Of a stretch of 64,000 bases of DNA, positions 61,639 through 64,000 are shown piece after piece (the first letter of the stretch is position 1; each line of letters begins with the position of its first letter). The notes beneath the pieces are model-generated. The model was given only the letters and a program-made list of their open reading frames with translations, searched no databases and was not told where the DNA came from. The position numbers and the translations under genes were made by a program. Source of the stretch: Cinclus cinclus. Its lineage: Eukaryota > Chordata > Aves > Passeriformes > Cinclidae. The DNA is taken from positions 24,956,142 to 25,020,141 of the forward strand of contig NC_085049.1 of assembly GCF_963662255.1 (NCBI RefSeq). The letters are read 5' to 3'.

Positions 61639-63018
61639 GTGAGCGGCCGCGTTGGGCGCGGGGGCCGGGCCGGGGTCGGGCGGCGGCGCCTCGGGCCTGC
61701 CCGCGCTGCGGCTGAGGCGCCGCTCGGCTCTGTGTCCCCGCAGGTCGTGGAGCGCTGCGTGGCGGCCGCCGGCTACAGCGTGGGGGAGTTCGCGGCGCTG
61801 GTCTTCGCCGGAGCCCTGGACTTCGCCGAAGGTGCCTGGGGGACGTGCGGAACTCCCTGCTAGGATCTCCCAGCCCGGGCCCGTGCTGTTTCCCAAGCGT
61901 TGCCTGTTCTCACTGTGTCCCTCCCGCTTTTTATTTTTAATTAGAGGACGAATTTTACTTTCTTACTCCCACTGTTCGCTTTAACGTGTGTAATCCGGCA
62001 TTAAAAGCGTTGACGTTTCACGAGAGTGAAGAACTGCTCTTTCTTGCGCGCAGGTGCCCGCGCTCCCATTTACGCCGCATCTCTTGTTTCTCTCCGTAGC
62101 GCTGTACGCGGTGAAAGTGCGCGCCGAAGCCATGCAAAAGGCGTCGGAAGCTGTCCCCAGTGGAATGCTCTCGGTTGTCGGCCGGCGAGAGGCAAATTAC
62201 AAATTTGCCTGCCTGGAAGCCCGTAAACACTGTGAATCGCTGGGTATAGAGAACCCCGTGTGCACAGTTTCAAACTATTTGTTTCCAGACAGCAGAGTCA
62301 TTGCAGGACACTTACAGGTATTGCTTCAGAGTAACTATTCCTTCAGTTGAACTGAGCATTTCACTTTTTAAAAACTTTTACTTTGCACTTCCTTGTGGGT
62401 GTTGTGTACCACCTTAGTTTGTCCAAACAAAAGTTTGGACAAGTTTGGTGTGTGGGTTTGTTTTCCGGCATGTGTTCAGTTGTTGGGTAGGGAAAGGAAT
62501 CCCCTTCTATCACAGTAAGTCTGATGAGGTGATTCTTGTGGGGTGACTGAGAAAACATTTGCTGTGCAAGACTCACTTCTTTCTCTCTTTTATAGGCTTT
62601 GGAGTTTTTGCAGGAGAATGCCCGAAAATACTATTTTAAACGTACAAAAATGCTTCCAGTCAGTGGGGCTTTTCATACCAGACTTATGGAACCAGCAGTA
62701 GAACCACTGGCTGAAGTCCTAAAATCGATTGAAATTCAGAAACCACTGTTCTGTGTGTATTCCAATGTTGATGGCAAAAAGTACATGCACTCAAAGCACA
62801 TTGAGAAGCTGTTAGTGAAGCAGGTGGTGTCACCTGTTCTGTGGGAGCAGACCATGCACTCAGTGTATGAAAGAAAGCAAGGAACAGAATTTCCTTACAC
62901 GTATGAAGTGGGGCCCGGGAATCAACTAGGAGCCATTCTCAAACAATGTAATTTAAAGGCCTGGAAACAATATAAACATGTAGATGCTCTGGAAGATGAG
63001 GAAGCAGTGGAGACTTAA
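61189..63018 (+). CDS. MCAT: MCAT, mitochondrial malonyl-CoA:ACP acyltransferase (complete, 4 exons)
   Basis: Transfers malonyl from malonyl-CoA to mitochondrial acyl-carrier protein, feeding mitochondrial type II fatty-acid synthesis and so lipoic-acid supply (family knowledge). Exons: 61189-61638, 61744-61831, 62100-62317, 62596-63018; 1179 nt, 392 residues; human has 390. Visible: an Arg/Gly/Ala-rich N-terminus lacking acid residues over the first 35 positions, as for mitochondrial import; LLFPGQGSQFVGM (75-87); the nucleophile elbow GYSVGE with Ser162; Arg187 in YAVKVRAEAM, expected to bind the malonyl carboxylate; GAFHTRLM with catalytic His279; and EVGPGNQLGAIL. ATG 61189 (GCGGCCATGGGC) is the first in frame and was chosen, but a second strong ATG at 61212 lies in another frame. 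Confidence 0.95.
61744..61831 (+). CDS. MCAT: MCAT exon 2 (active-site serine)
   Basis: Acceptor CCCCGCAG, phase 0 in and 1 out. Encodes VVERCVAAAGYSVGEFAALV and FAGALDFAE; Ser162 is the nucleophile. The donor G|GTGCCT is weak. The joined codon with exon 3 is Ala where human has Gly. Confidence 0.95.
62100..62317 (+). CDS. MCAT: MCAT exon 3
   Basis: Acceptor TCTCCGTAG, donor CAG|GTATTG, phase 1 in and 0 out. Encodes LYAVKVRAEAMQKASEAVPS, GMLSVVGRREANYKFACLEA and SNYLFPDSRVIAGHLQ. Confidence 0.95.
62596..63018 (+). CDS. MCAT: MCAT exon 4 (last, with stop)
   Basis: Acceptor CTTTTATAG. Encodes ALEFLQENARKYYFKRTKML, PVSGAFHTRLMEPAVEPLAE, a hydrophobic core strand KPLFCVYSNVDGK and EVGPGNQLGAILKQCNLKAW; TAA at 63016-63018. 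Confidence 0.96.
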   Translation, partial: ALEFLQENARKYYFKRTKMLPVSGAFHTRLMEPAVEPLAEVLKSIEIQKPLFCVYSNVDGKKYMHSKHIEKLLVKQVVSPVLWEQTMHSVYERKQGTEFPYTYEVGPGNQLGAILKQCNLKAWKQYKHVDALEDEEAVET

Positions 63019-63658
63019 ATAAGCTTTTGAGAAAAATCCACACAACTTGGGTTTTTTTCTGATTTAAAACTTTGTGCTCCCAAAAGAAGAAGTCTTAAAA
63101 ACATTCATGGCTTCTCACGATGTAAAGAGCACTACGTTTGTGATTGCAATGAACATTTTCTTTTAAGTTTCTCAGGTGTGGAAAGGGGAGAGCAAAGTTT
63201 GGCTCTTCCATCTGTGTCGGGACTGCAAAGCTGTCAACAAAGAGGCCAAGTGGTGTTGTTTGGCCTCAATCCTCAATCCTGCAAGCAACTTTCCCTCTTG
63301 AGGTTCTTTCTGGTTTTTTTTTTCTTTTGGTTGATTGGTTGTTTTCTGGGGGAGTTTTTTGGGTGTGGATTCAGGTTCTAGTTGGTAGCCTTGGCTGTCT
63401 GGTGCAGGGATCTTCAGGAATGCAGGGGTTGTTGGCTCCAAGTTGTGTCGGGTTCTGCTCTGGGCTGGAGGGTGCATTTAGAGGAGCCATTTGTTGGAAC
63501 AGCTTTCAGTGTGTTGATGTTCCTCTTTTCTTATTCAATTGACTTGTGGGGTGTTCATCTATGTAAAGTTCTCTTACTTTGTGTTCACATTGCCAGGTAG
63601 CAGCTGAGTGAGGCCGATGATGTTACTAGAAAAATTATTTTCTCAAGGTTAAACTATA

Positions 63659-63664
63659 AATAAA
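63659..63664 (+). terminator. MCAT: MCAT poly(A) signal, proximal candidate
   Basis: AATAAA 641 bases after the stop codon; a TTTGGGGTGC-type GU-rich stretch follows about 30 bases later. Confidence 0.55.
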
Positions 63665-63818
63665 CTATGAAGCTTTTCTTGCTATTTTTAATGCTTTGGG
63701 GTGCATCATTATTGGCTCTGTCCACATGTGGATGAAGTAACTTTCCCTTCATTTGTCTAATGCCACATTGGTTGTGCTAAGTTACACAAGAAATGTTCAC
63801 TGGGGGGAAAAAATGTTT

Positions 63819-63824
63819 AATAAA
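63819..63824 (+). terminator. MCAT: MCAT poly(A) signal, distal candidate
   Basis: AATAAA in GTTTAATAAAAATATT, followed by ATGTTCATTTTCTGG. An alternative or additional site to the one at 63659. Confidence 0.45.
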
Positions 63825-64000
63825 AATATTATGTTCATTTTCTGGCAGCAGAAATGATGAGCTGGAGAGCAGCAGGTTGTCCCAAACCCTCCTGTAAAAA
63901 GATTCCCATTTCCCAGTTTGTATTTTTTATTTTGGTATTTCATGCTGCATTTAACAGATATATAGAAAAAAAATCAGGATATGTTACTTAAATCAAATGA

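Larger units (their letters stand above)
60530..61860. promoter_or_regulatory. MCAT CpG-island promoter, probably shared with divergent TSPO
   Basis: Very dense CpG from about 60540 into the second MCAT exon; weaker CpG already from 60230. Several GC boxes are visible (GGGGCGGGGT at about 60737, CCCCGCCC near 60971, GGGGCGGGC near 60980) and no TATA box. TSPO and MCAT diverge from this region. That both use it as promoter is an inference for TSPO and near certain for MCAT. Confidence 0.75.
63019..64000 (+). other. MCAT: MCAT 3' UTR and downstream sequence
   Basis: No further gene recognised. Poly(A) signals AATAAA at 63659-63664 and 63819-63824 suggest a 3' UTR of about 0.65-0.82 kb, with GT-rich sequence in between. 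Confidence 0.6.

Noticed and set aside
60499..61896. 465-codon open frame on the minus strand across the MCAT CpG island
   Set aside because: High GC removes stop codons in all frames. The translation is Pro/Arg/Gly/Ala low complexity and is antisense to the real MCAT exons.

Overview
The window looks like bird nuclear DNA. It holds long AT-rich introns with short exons in consensus splice sites, two CpG-island promoters, and several CR1 retrotransposon fragments ending in the CR1-type ATTCTGTGAT repeat. It carries the SCUBE1 - TTLL12 - TSPO - MCAT neighbourhood, which I know from human 22q13.2 in the same relative order and orientation. The sequence does not settle the species. No bacterial-type operon, CRISPR array or new multigene system was seen.

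Layout: (1) 1-15394, + strand: the 3' part of SCUBE1, nine coding exons covering the end of the spacer, the Cys-rich repeats, the CUB domain and the C-terminus; the 5' exons lie outside. Its introns carry a 0.85-kb CR1 copy, an antisense CR1 fragment, a decayed repeat and one intron with a GC donor. (2) 15395-26850: about 11 kb with no supported gene, containing a CR1 reverse-transcriptase remnant, a 36-A tract and a small palindrome; the proximal part is presumably SCUBE1 3' UTR. (3) 26850-50094, + strand: complete TTLL12, 14 coding exons, 627 residues, starting in a CpG island. (4) 50095-52068: the 3' regions of the convergent TTLL12 and TSPO genes, possibly overlapping. (5) 52069-55095, - strand: the complete 167-residue TSPO coding sequence in three exons, then about 5.8 kb that must contain its 5' non-coding exon(s). 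(6) 60230-61860: a large CpG island between TSPO and MCAT. (7) 61189-63018, + strand: complete MCAT, four exons, 392 residues.

By family knowledge, TSPO (outer mitochondrial membrane) and MCAT (mitochondrial fatty-acid synthesis) are both mitochondrial genes arranged head to head. TTLL12 is a tubulin-ligase-like pseudoenzyme and SCUBE1 a secreted or cell-surface EGF/CUB protein; nothing in the sequence links these two functionally to the others. Exon edges were placed by hand from reading-frame phase, splice dinucleotides and remembered family sequence, not by alignment. All exon phases join cleanly in the four genes; the only uncertain coding edge is the first SCUBE1 exon.
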